NCBI GenBank assembly: GCA_963707575.1 | Contig: OY970171.1 | Span: forward strand, 62,001 to 126,000 | DNA from: Gaiellasilicea sp963707575 | GTDB lineage: Bacteria > Actinomycetota > Thermoleophilia > Gaiellales > Gaiellaceae | Length of the DNA stretch: 64,000 nt | Reading direction: 5' to 3' | Made by a program: the position numbers and the translations under genes | The notes under the pieces: generated by a model | What the model was told of the DNA's origin: nothing | Seen by the model: only the letters and a program-made list of their open reading frames with translations | Database searches by the model: none | In this document: one piece after another, positions 49,270 through 61,106 of the stretch | Layout: every line of letters starts with the position of its first letter | Numbering within the stretch: position 1 is the stretch's first letter

Positions 49270-50022
49270 TTAGATGATGATCGGGACAGTGCCGCCATCC
49301 GCGCTCCAGGCCGCGCCCGTGACGTAGGACGACTTCGGCGAGGCGAGGAAGGCGATCACGGCGGCGATCTCCTCGGGCTCCGCGAGGCGTCCGAGCGGCC
49401 TCCCCGCTCCCACCTTCGCCAGCACGTCGTCGCGCTTGCCTCCCTGCTGGTCCGCCAGGCCGCCGTCGCCGAGCCACGCCTCGGTTGCCGTCGGTCCTGG
49501 CGTCACGGCGTTGGAGCGGATCCCGTCACCCGCGTACAGATCGGCGACGAGCCGCGAGAGGGACAGCACCGCCGCCTTCGTCACCGAGTAGTGGGGCATG
49601 CCGGCCGAAGGCCGCTTACCGGCGGTGGAGGAGACGTTCACGACGACGCCGCGGCTCGCGCGCAGGTGCGGCAGGGCGGCGCGAATCGAACGGACGTAGC
49701 TCATCACGTTCAGCTGCCACATCGAGTCCCACTCTTCGTCCGGCACGTCCTCGAACTGGGCCTGCACGGCGAAGCCGACGTTGTTGACGAGCACGTCGAG
49801 CGACCCGAGCGCGCCGACGGCGTCCTCGACGAGCGCCTCGGGCGCGCCGGGCACGGTGAGGTCGGCGGCGACGTGGAGGGCCTCTCCGACACCGGGCGCG
49901 CCGCGACGCCCGCAGGTGACGACCTGTGCGCCCTCGGCGACGAACAGACGCGCCGTCTCGAGCCCGATTCCACCGGTCGAGCCGGTGACGATGCACACCT
50001 TCCCTGTCAGCCCCAGATCCAC
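49270..50022 (-). CDS. short-chain dehydrogenase/reductase
   Basis: A 250-residue classical SDR. Cofactor motif TGSTGGIGLE (about 13-22), NVGFA in place of NNAG, the catalytic Ser in NVSSTAGKRP, and the YxxxK pair in GMPHYSVTKAAVLS. C-terminal FLASPKSSYVTGAAWSADGG is typical of FabG-like SDRs. NAD(P) preference and substrate cannot be read. GTG start 50022 with a TACGCT -10 eight bases upstream, in a divergent arrangement with the phosphatase gene that duplicates the uvrC promoter region. Confidence 0.92.
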   Translation of the reverse strand: MDLGLTGKVCIVTGSTGGIGLETARLFVAEGAQVVTCGRRGAPGVGEALHVAADLTVPGAPEALVEDAVGALGSLDVLVNNVGFAVQAQFEDVPDEEWDSMWQLNVMSYVRSIRAALPHLRASRGVVVNVSSTAGKRPSAGMPHYSVTKAAVLSLSRLVADLYAGDGIRSNAVTPGPTATEAWLGDGGLADQQGGKRDDVLAKVGAGRPLGRLAEPEEIAAVIAFLASPKSSYVTGAAWSADGGTVPIII

Positions 50023-50029
50023 GGGCGGC

Positions 50030-50036
50030 TAGCGTA
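50030..50036. promoter_or_regulatory. overlapping divergent -10 elements, second instance
   Basis: TAGCGTA again carries TAGCGT for the + gene (6 nt before GTG 50042) and TACGCT for the minus gene (8 nt before GTG 50022). The flanking bases GGCTAGCGTATCG are identical to those between uvrC and the lipoprotein gene, as is the 19-bp gene spacing. Confidence 0.6.
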
Positions 50037-50041
50037 TCGCC

Positions 50042-50719
50042 GTGAGCGAGACCACCATCCTGCTCGTGCGCCACGGCGAGACCGACTGGAACGTCGAGCG
50101 CCGCGTGCAGGGACACAGCGACCGGCCGCTGAACGACACCGGGATCGCGCAAGCCGCCGCGCTGGTCGAGGAGCTCGCGGACGAGCAGATCGACGCCGTG
50201 TACACGAGCGACCTTGCGCGCGCCTTCGACACCGCGAGCGGCGTGGCCGCCTCCCGCGGGCTGCAGGTGGTGGCGCTCCCGGAGCTCCGGGAGAAGCACT
50301 TCGGCACGTGGGAGGGGCTGACCGACGTCGAGATCAGGGAGCGCTTCCCACAGGCGCTGACCGGGCCCTGGGGCGACGGGGAGACGAGCGACGAGCTGGC
50401 CGAGCGCGTGCTCGCGGCGCTGCGCAGCATCGCCGCCGACCACCCCGGCGAGCGCGTGCTGGTGGTGACCCACGGCGGTCCGGTGCGCGCGGTCCTGCGC
50501 CACTGCGCGGTCGCGGACGGCCCGGTGCCGAACTGCCACGTGACCCGGATCGCGGTCGGGAACGGGAAGCTTGCGCTCGGTAGACTGAGCCGCCCGTGGA
50601 CGACTACACGAACAAGTACAAGGGCGAGCAGGTCGAGGTCGCTCTCTTCGGAGGCGAGTACCAGGAAGGCGTGCTCACCGCGTACTGCTCGATCGAAGAC
50701 GTGCCGCACATCGAGCTGA
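50042..50719 (+). CDS. histidine phosphatase (phosphoglycerate mutase-like)
   Basis: A 225-residue branch-1 histidine phosphatase. The catalytic motif LVRHGETDWN (8-17) gives the phospho-His, with Arg in GHSDRPLN, acidic Glu in LREKHFGTWEGLTD and the second His in VVTHGGPVRAVL. The normal domain ends near residue 182. The frame then runs on for about 40 residues of Arg/Ser/Thr-rich sequence that is just the downstream gene read out of phase, to a stop at 50719. Either the overlap is real or one base error has hidden an earlier stop (a TAG in another frame lies at 50581). Substrate unknown. Confidence 0.88.
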   Translation: MSETTILLVRHGETDWNVERRVQGHSDRPLNDTGIAQAAALVEELADEQIDAVYTSDLARAFDTASGVAASRGLQVVALPELREKHFGTWEGLTDVEIRERFPQALTGPWGDGETSDELAERVLAALRSIAADHPGERVLVVTHGGPVRAVLRHCAVADGPVPNCHVTRIAVGNGKLALGRLSRPWTTTRTSTRASRSRSLSSEASTRKACSPRTARSKTCRTSS

Positions 50720-50856
50720 ACGGGCACATCCTCGTCCCGCTCCAGAACGTCGCCTCGCTCCACTGCTCCAGCCGCTGCGACGCGCCGGAGCCGGACTGGC
50801 CGCCGCGCGGGCTCGGTGACGACGACCGCGACCTCGGCGACGACGACAGCACCTAA
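50596..50856 (+). CDS. small acidic protein of unknown function
   Basis: An 86-residue protein starting GTG 50596, nine bases after TAGACT. The first 60 residues look like a compact beta-fold (EQVEVALFGGEYQEGVLTAY, then HILVPLQNVASLH) and two Cys (one in HCSSRC) follow; the tail is very acidic (GDDDRDLGDDDST). It overlaps the phosphatase reading frame by 124 nt in another phase. The protein-like composition and promoter suggest this frame is genuine and the phosphatase tail is not. Confidence 0.6.
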   Translation: MDDYTNKYKGEQVEVALFGGEYQEGVLTAYCSIEDVPHIELNGHILVPLQNVASLHCSSRCDAPEPDWPPRGLGDDDRDLGDDDST

Positions 50857-50862
50857 CCCCTG

Positions 50863-51687
50863 ATGCGGCTCGCCGCCGCCCGGAACCTCCTCAAGGCCTG
50901 GCTGCTGGCCGCGCTCCTGGCCGGCACGTTCGCCGGGCTGGGTTGGTTGATCGGCGGCTACAGGGGCGCGTCCCTCTTCGGTTTCTGCGCCCTCCTCGCG
51001 GGGGCAGCGGTCTACGCGTACGGCGATCGCGCGCTGCTCGGCACACTCGGTGCGCGCGAGTACGCACTGGCGGAGGATCCGCTGCTGCGCTCCACGGTCG
51101 ACGCCCTCTCGGCGAAGCTCGAGATCCTCCCACCCAAGCTCTACGTGATCGCAGACGGGTTCCCGCGGGCGTTCGTGGCCGGCCGCGGCCCGCGCGGCTC
51201 CGCTCTCGCTGTCAGCACCGGCCTCCTCGGCGCGCTCCATCCGGCCGAGCTCGAAGGCGTTCTCGCCCATGAGCTCGCACACGTCCGCTCGCGCGACGTC
51301 CTCGTCCAGACGCAGGCCGTGATGCTCGCCGTCGCGCTCGTCGATCTCTCGCGGATCGGCGGCTGGCTCGAGCGCGCGCTGCTCTCGGTGCTCGGGCCGG
51401 TCGCGGCCGCGTTCGTCCATCTCCTGCTCTCGCCCAAGCGCGAGCTGGCGGCCGATCGGGTCGCCGCCCATGTCTGCGGCTCACCGCACGGCCTCGCGGA
51501 CGCACTCGTCCGCCTCGATCTCGCCAGCGAGCTCGTCTCGTTCACCGCCAATCCGGCCACCGAGCCGCTCTACACCACGAACCCGTTCGCCGAGGAGGGC
51601 CTGGCCGCGTTGATCTCGACGCATCCCCCGCTCCAGCAGCGCCTCGCAGCCCTGCGCTCCCTGGATCCGGGCAGCCGGGCGGCCTGA
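50863..51687 (+). CDS. M48-family membrane metallopeptidase (HtpX-like)
   Basis: A 274-residue zinc peptidase of the M48 family, a class involved in membrane-protein quality control. Two N-terminal transmembrane helices (about 12-31 and 36-56) precede the catalytic part. The zinc motif is AHELAHVRSRD with His136, Glu137 and His140, and the third ligand lies in KRELAADRVAAH near 195-200. One or two further hydrophobic segments surround about 150-185. It begins six bases after the small acidic gene. Its stop abuts the stop of the convergent GNAT gene. Confidence 0.9.
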   Translation: MRLAAARNLLKAWLLAALLAGTFAGLGWLIGGYRGASLFGFCALLAGAAVYAYGDRALLGTLGAREYALAEDPLLRSTVDALSAKLEILPPKLYVIADGFPRAFVAGRGPRGSALAVSTGLLGALHPAELEGVLAHELAHVRSRDVLVQTQAVMLAVALVDLSRIGGWLERALLSVLGPVAAAFVHLLLSPKRELAADRVAAHVCGSPHGLADALVRLDLASELVSFTANPATEPLYTTNPFAEEGLAALISTHPPLQQRLAALRSLDPGSRAA

Positions 51688-52203
51688 TCAGTCGCGCTCG
51701 AGCACGTACCGGTAGGCGTCGGCCGACGAACCGTCCCGAAGCGGGATGTGCCGCGCACGCGTCCCGTCGCGCCGGTAGCCGGCACGCTCCGCAACGGCCT
51801 GCGAGGCGATGTTGTCGGGCAAGGTGTAGAGCTCGAGCCGGTCGATCGGCCGCTGTTCGAACGCGTACCGGGAGACGAGCACGAGCGCGCGCGTCATCGC
51901 GCCGCGGCCGCGCCCCTCCGGCGCGAGCCAGTACCCGACGTCGGGTGGCACGCCGAACCGCACCTCGATCGCTCCCAGCCGCGCGCGGGTCTCGGCGTCG
52001 ACGACCAGAAACGGGGCTGCAGTGGCGTCCTTCCAGCCGCGACGGCAGTGCTCGAGCCACCAGTCCGCGTCGGCCGGCCGATACGGATTCGGAAGGCTCG
52101 GCAGCCAGCGCTGGTTGACGGGATCGCGACAGGCTTCGACGATCCACTCGGCGTCGGCGGCTTCCGGCGGTCGCAGAGCGACGTCGCCGTCGGTGAGCTC
52201 CAC
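51688..52203 (-). CDS. GNAT-family N-acetyltransferase (RimJ/RimL-like)
   Basis: A 171-residue acetyltransferase of the Acetyltransf_3 type. It begins with the RimJ/L layout ELTDGDVALRPPEAADAEWI and has the acetyl-CoA loop VGYWLAPEGRGRGAMTRAL (Arg/Gly-x-Gly), followed by RLELYTLPDNIASQAVAERAGYRRDG, the standard N-x-x-S-x-x-V-x-x-x-x-G-F/Y pattern. Could modify ribosomal protein N-termini or small amines. The GTG start is 6 nt after TAGACT (52215-52210), leaderless, with the rRNA terminator just upstream. Confidence 0.92.
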   Translation of the reverse strand: MELTDGDVALRPPEAADAEWIVEACRDPVNQRWLPSLPNPYRPADADWWLEHCRRGWKDATAAPFLVVDAETRARLGAIEVRFGVPPDVGYWLAPEGRGRGAMTRALVLVSRYAFEQRPIDRLELYTLPDNIASQAVAERAGYRRDGTRARHIPLRDGSSADAYRYVLERD

Positions 52204-52223
52204 GACCCGAGTCTAGAAGAACG

Positions 52224-52251
52224 ACAGAGAGCCGCTCGCGCGGCTCTCTGT
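52224..52251 (-). terminator. rRNA operon terminator
   Basis: A perfect 12-bp inverted repeat, ACAGAGAGCCGC and GCGGCTCTCTGT, around TCGC, begins 9 nt after the 5S 3' end. Read on the minus strand it is followed by CGTTCTTCT. It ends the rrn transcript before the GNAT promoter. Confidence 0.85.
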
Positions 52252-52260
52252 CCAAACTAA

Positions 52261-52376
<116 letters not shown>

Positions 52377-52449
52377 ATTGTCGAAAGTACGCGGCGAAGA
52401 TCGCGTGCGCGCACCCTCAAAACTCCATAGTGACAAACAAGTGTTCTAA

Positions 52450-55438
<2,989 letters not shown>

Positions 55439-55684
55439 GAAAGAACACTATGTGTTGCCACTATGGAGTTTTCAAGGTGCACGCGGGCCTGCGCCCGCCG
55501 GCAGAAAGAACCGAAACGCCGCCGTAAACCGGCAGGGCTCGGTCTCTCAAAACTCAACAGCGTACGGAATACATGCGTCGAGGTCGACGTAGATTCTAGG
55601 CGAACCGAGTCATCGGACGAACACCTCGAGAGGTGACATCAACGAGCTCGGCGCCTACCGGAGTAAGTGCTCCGGTATCCCTAG
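55439..55684 (-). other. 16S-23S spacer without tRNA genes
   Basis: This 246-nt spacer contains no tRNA-Ile or tRNA-Ala. It holds the 3' arm of the 16S processing stem (AAAACTCAACAGCG on the + strand, 55549-55562, complementary to 57411-57424) and the 5' arm of the 23S stem (55459-55472). Both arms share AAAACTC. A CCTCGAGAGG palindrome lies near 55627. No coding frame is credible. Confidence 0.8.
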
Positions 55685-57230
<1,546 letters not shown>

Positions 57231-57617
57231 AAGATGTTTTTGCCGGACACCGCTGATGAACAGCAGGCCGGCAAGCTTCTCTTCGAGCTTGAGCTCAAAG
57301 TGTCTTCCGCACCGCTACCGAAGTAGTGGTGGGTCGACGGGTTTTTGTTAAGCCTCACCCCATCTCGCAGGCAGAAGCCGGCGAGAGGATGAGGTCTCGA
57401 CGTAAACGCACGCTGTTGAGTTTTCAAAGACCGATGCCGTGTGTCGAACCGGCGTAAAAAAGCCTCCGACTCGCGCCAGAGGCCTCCAAGCTTGCGGTGC
57501 TGATCGTATCCGATCGGCCTAGAGGCGCTCCATTGGTCGAGGTGAGGGACTTTTCAACACCGGCCCTCTCGGGCGGCCGAGGAACAGTAGCAAACTCAGG
57601 GGCTCTGTCAAGCGGGT
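57231..57617 (-). promoter_or_regulatory. rrn promoter, leader and boxA
   Basis: On the minus strand: promoter TTGACA (57611-57606), 16-nt spacer, TACTGT (57589-57584), immediately after the tyrS stop; then an intrinsic-terminator-like hairpin (57456-57483); then boxA-like TCTTTGAAAACTC (57429-57417), the NusB/S10 antitermination signal; overlapping it, the 5' arm of the 16S processing stem (57424-57411). About 180 nt of further leader runs to the 16S 5' end. Confidence 0.7.
57456..57483 (-). terminator. intrinsic terminator in the tyrS-16S gap
   Basis: Minus strand GCCTCTGG, loop CGCGAG, TCGGAGGC, then TTTTTT (57461-57456). It can terminate transcripts from tyrS, but it also lies about 100 nt downstream of the only clear rrn promoter and upstream of boxA, so rRNA transcription from that promoter must pass it. 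Confidence 0.75.
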
Positions 57618-58761
57618 CTAGGCGGTTTCACGGAAGCGGGCGAACCGGCGCTTCCCGGCTTGAACAGTGGCGTCGAGCAGATCGGACCGGGCCACGTCGA
57701 GCTCGGTGACGACAGCGCCGTCCAGTTTGACGCCGCCCTGCGCGATCAGGCGCCTGGCCTCGCTCGTCGAGAGCCCGAAGGCGGCGGCCAGCGCTGCCGG
57801 CAGATGCACGGGGTCGCCGTCGGGCAGCGCCGCCTCCGCGACCTCTTCGGGAGCCTGTCCTTCGCGCACGACACGCGTGAAGTGGGCCTCCGCCTCGCCA
57901 GCAGCCTCCTCCCCGTGCGACCGCGTGACGATCGCGCGGGCAAGCGCAAGCTTCGCCTCCATCGGCTCGCCTTGCGGAGCCTCCTGCTCGAGCACGAGCC
58001 GGTACCACTCCTCGAGCTGCTCGTCCGGAATCCGCATCGTGCGGCCGAACTGCTCCTCGGGTGCGGCCGTCAGCGGAATGTTGTTCCCGACGGACGAGCT
58101 CATCTTGGCCCCGTCCCACGACAGCAGGAGCGGCGTCGTCAGGACGACCTGCGGCTCGAGGCCGTAGGCCTCCATCACGGTGCGCCCCGCGAGCAGGTTG
58201 TAGAGCTGGTCGGTCCCGCCGAGCTCGACGTCCGCCTCGGACCGCCACCGAGTCGTAGGCCTGCATCAAGGGATAGAGCAGCTCGGAGACCGAGATCGGC
58301 TCCTGGGCGGTCATGCGCTTGGAGAAGTCGTCGCGCTCGAGGATCTGGGCGACGGTCGTCGTGCGCGTCAGACGCAGGATCTCGGCGAAGTCGAGCGAGG
58401 CGAGCCACTCGCTGTTGAAGCGCACCTCGGTCCTGTCGCGATCGACGATCTGGAGCGCCTGCTCCACGTAGGTCTGCGCGTTCCGGTCGATCTCCTCGTC
58501 CGAGAGGATCGGCCGCTCGGCCGAGCGGCCGGACGGGTCGCCGATCCTCGTCGTGTAGTCGCCGACGATCAGGACGCCCACGTGGCCCGCGTCCTGGAAG
58601 GCCCGCATCCGCTGCAGAGGGATCCCGCGACCGACGTGGATGTCCGGCGAGGTGACGTCGATGCCGAGCTTCACGCGCAGCGGCCGGCCGAGCTTCAGCT
58701 TCTCCGCGAGCCCGCCGGCCGGCAGGACGTCGACGGCGTTGCGGGTGAGGATCTCGCTCAC
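57618..58761 (-). CDS. tyrS: tyrosyl-tRNA synthetase, interrupted by an apparent +1 frameshift
   Basis: Charges tRNA-Tyr. The N-terminal part (GTG 58761, MSEILTRNAV) has the class I HIGH-like motif SPDIHVGRGIP and LIVGDYTTRIGDPSGR; the C-terminal part, in another frame, has KMSSSVGNN for KMSKS and an S4 domain (EARRLIAQGGVKLDGAVVTE). The frames join only if one base is removed near 58239-58240: the text reads GTCCGAGGCG where GTCGAGGCG would give VAVEADVELGG. Corrected length is about 380 residues, TyrZ-like. Since the enzyme is normally essential, a sequence error or a second copy elsewhere is expected. GTG overlaps the upstream oxidase stop. Confidence 0.85.
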
Positions 58762-59828
58762 GGGCCGCCGATCGTACCGAGGTGCGCCTCGGAGACGCGC
58801 TCCGGCGACGTGCAGCCGCAGAGCGCGAGCGCGAGCTCGATCTCGTCGCGCAGGAGCGCCAGCACGCGCTCTGCTCCGGCCTGGCCGTCGCACGCAAGCC
58901 CCCAGAGCGGCGCCCGGCCGGCGAGCACCGCGCGCGCCCCGAGCCCGAGCGCCTTGACCACGTCCGACCCGCGCCTGATGCCGCCGTCGACGTAGACCTC
59001 GATCCGGCCCGCGACGGCGTCGACGATCTCCGTCAGGAGCTCGGCCGTCGGCGCGACCGCGTCGAGCTGGCGCCCCCCGTGGTTGGAGACGACGATCGCG
59101 TCCACGCCGTGCTCGCAGGCGAGGGCGGCGTCCTCGCCGGTCTGGATTCCCTTCAGCACCAGCGGGAGCGGCGAGAGCGAGCGCACCTCGTCGAGGCCTC
59201 CCCAGGTGAGCGAAGGATCGATCGCGCTGAGCAGCTCGAGCGGCGTCGCGCCCTCCCACTTGCCGAGCGCTGCCGCGAAGCTGGGCACCCTGATCTCCTC
59301 GGGCACACGGAAGGCGGTGCGCAGGTCGCGCTCACGCCGGCCCAGGCGCGGCGCGTCGACGGTGAGGACGATCGCGCCGTAGCCGTGCACGGCCGCCTGC
59401 GAGATCAGGTCCCGCGTCACGCTACGGTCGCGGAAGACGTAGAGCTGGAACCAGCGCGGCGCACCGGGTGCCGCCGCCGCCACCTCCTCGAGCGTCGCGG
59501 TCGCGATCGTCGACAGGCACATCACGGTGCCTGCGGCCGCCGCGGCGCGCGCCATCCCGGGCTCGCCGTCGGGATGGGCGAGGCGCTGGATCGCCGTCGG
59601 CGCGACGAGGAGCGGCATCGACACCGGCGTGCCGAGGACGGTCGTCGCCGTCGAGACCTCGGACACGTCGACGAGGACGCGGGGGCGCAGCCGAAGCCGG
59701 CGCCACGCCTCGACGTTCCCGGCGAGTGCCTGCTCGTCCCCGGCGCCTCCTGCGTAGTAGCCGAAGGCGCCGGGGTCGAGCCGTTGCTCGGCCAGGCGCT
59801 CGTAGTCCGCGACGCAGAAGCCCTCCAC
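58758..59828 (-). CDS. FMN-dependent alpha-hydroxy-acid oxidase/dehydrogenase
   Basis: A 356-residue enzyme of the lactate/glycolate oxidase family. It starts GTG 59828 (EGFCVADYERLAEQRL), and shows GYYAGGAGDE, VSMPLLVAPTAIQRLAHPDGE, STIATATLEEVA, WFQLYVFRDR and the active-site stretch VVSNHGGRQLDAVAP with catalytic His, then EVYVDGGIRRGSDVVKALGLGA for FMN phosphate. Oxidises an L-2-hydroxy acid, passing electrons to oxygen or a carrier; which one is not readable. Leaderless -10 TAGATT (59841-59836) lies 7 nt upstream. Confidence 0.93.
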   Translation of the reverse strand: MEGFCVADYERLAEQRLDPGAFGYYAGGAGDEQALAGNVEAWRRLRLRPRVLVDVSEVSTATTVLGTPVSMPLLVAPTAIQRLAHPDGEPGMARAAAAAGTVMCLSTIATATLEEVAAAAPGAPRWFQLYVFRDRSVTRDLISQAAVHGYGAIVLTVDAPRLGRRERDLRTAFRVPEEIRVPSFAAALGKWEGATPLELLSAIDPSLTWGGLDEVRSLSPLPLVLKGIQTGEDAALACEHGVDAIVVSNHGGRQLDAVAPTAELLTEIVDAVAGRIEVYVDGGIRRGSDVVKALGLGARAVLAGRAPLWGLACDGQAGAERVLALLRDEIELALALCGCTSPERVSEAHLGTIGGP

Positions 59829-59845
59829 GCCGCCGAATCTACCGC

Positions 59846-61045
59846 CTAGGCCGGGAACCTCCTCGCCGACGGCGCAGCGTCGAGATACGCCGGGTCGAGC
59901 TGGCGGACGCGGGCCCGGTAGGCCGCGGCGGCCTTGCCGTGCCCGAGGCACGCCTCGATCAGGCTGTGGTGGTAGAGGCCGTCGACGTCGAGCGTCCCGA
60001 GCCGCAGCGAGCGGAGCGAGACGCGTCGTGCCTCTGCGCAGCGGTCGTTCTTGTAGAGCGCCCAGGCCAGGACGTGGTCTCCCTCGACGCTCGGACGCTC
60101 CGCGCGGCCGCGGCGCGCACGGTCGAGCGCGCGCCGGATGTGGCGGTCGTGATTCAGATCGAACTCGGCCGTCTCGAGCAGGTTGCGGCCGCCGTTCGCG
60201 GCGAAGAGCTGCTCGAGCTCGTCCGCGTCACGCCACGCGCGCTCCGCTGCGCCCGTCCGTCCGAGCGTCGCGAGCGTGTCTCCGAGGCTGGCTGCGAACT
60301 CGGGCACCGGCGCAGCCGCGGCCGCCTGCCGGTAGAGCTCGGCGGCGCCCGGGAGGTCGCCCTCGGCCGCCCTTAGCTTGGCGAGGCCGGAGACGGCGGC
60401 CGGATAGCCGGGCACGAACGCGAGCGCTTCGCGAAAGCGGATCTCGGCCTCGCCCGCCCTGCGCGAGCCCAGAAGCAGGTTGCCGAGCAGCGTCCGCGAC
60501 CAGGCAGACGGCTCCGCGACGCCGATCGACGCGTCGACGGCCAGCTCCATCGCCGCGATCGCGCCCTTCGTGTCGCCGAGCAGCTCGCGGGCGTACGAGA
60601 TGCGCGCGTAGACATTCGCGTTCGGCTTCAGCTTCGCCATCCGGTCGAACGCGGCGAAGGCCTCGTCATAACGGCCGAGCTCCAGGCTCGCGTCGCCGAT
60701 CAGGCCGTAGACCGTGGCCGAACCGGGCTCGAGCCGCAGCGCCCGCCGGGCGAGCGTGAGGGACTCGGCGAAGCGATGGCGCGACGCCGCGAGAGCGGCA
60801 AGGCCGCGTACGGCCGCCGCGTTGCGCGGGTCGAGTTCCGCTGCGCGCCGCAGCTGACGCTCCGCCCTGGGATAGAGGGATGGATCGCCGCTGACGCGGG
60901 CCTGCTGCTGGAGCTCGAGACCGCGCAGGGCGACGCGTTGCGCATCGCCAGGCTGCGCGCCCGCTGCCTCTTCGCGCAGCGTCCCGCTCAGGAGGACGGC
61001 GCAGGCGACCGCGACCGCCGCTCCGAGAAAGCCGATCGTCTTCAT
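59846..61045 (-). CDS. exported tetratricopeptide-repeat protein
   Basis: A 399-residue TPR protein with a signal peptide (KTIGFLGAAVAVACAVLLSG, cleavage near AGA-QPG). Successive TPR units run from about 55 to 270 (AERQLRRAAELDPRNAAAVRG; RLEPGSATVYGLIGDASLELGRYDEAFAAFDRM; LAFVPGYPAAVSGLAKLRAAEGDLPGAAELYRQA), a protein-interaction scaffold. The C-terminal third has no clear motif. ATG 61045 has AAAGGAG upstream. It follows the DUF4331 gene in the same direction, separated by a hairpin, so the two probably form an operon; TPR and DUF4331 pairing suggests an envelope-associated role. Confidence 0.85.
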   Translation of the reverse strand: MKTIGFLGAAVAVACAVLLSGTLREEAAGAQPGDAQRVALRGLELQQQARVSGDPSLYPRAERQLRRAAELDPRNAAAVRGLAALAASRHRFAESLTLARRALRLEPGSATVYGLIGDASLELGRYDEAFAAFDRMAKLKPNANVYARISYARELLGDTKGAIAAMELAVDASIGVAEPSAWSRTLLGNLLLGSRRAGEAEIRFREALAFVPGYPAAVSGLAKLRAAEGDLPGAAELYRQAAAAAPVPEFAASLGDTLATLGRTGAAERAWRDADELEQLFAANGGRNLLETAEFDLNHDRHIRRALDRARRGRAERPSVEGDHVLAWALYKNDRCAEARRVSLRSLRLGTLDVDGLYHHSLIEACLGHGKAAAAYRARVRQLDPAYLDAAPSARRFPA

Positions 61046-61069
61046 CTTCTTCTCCTTTGGTGGTAGGGA

Positions 61070-61097
61070 GGCGGGGCCCCGCGTGGGAGGCCCCGCC
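61070..61097 (-). promoter_or_regulatory. intercistronic hairpin between DUF4331 and TPR genes
   Basis: GGCGGGGCC (61070-61078) and GGCCCCGCC (61089-61097) form a 9-bp GC-only stem with a 10-nt loop, 9 nt after the DUF4331 stop on the minus strand. No U-run follows, so it more likely stabilises the upstream mRNA or partly attenuates the TPR gene than terminates fully. Confidence 0.55.
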
Positions 61098-61106
61098 TGC
61101 ATGCGG

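Noticed and set aside
57618..58761. Programmed ribosomal frameshifting in tyrS
   Set aside because: No slippery heptamer or pseudoknot is evident at the break, and tyrS is not known to use frameshifting.
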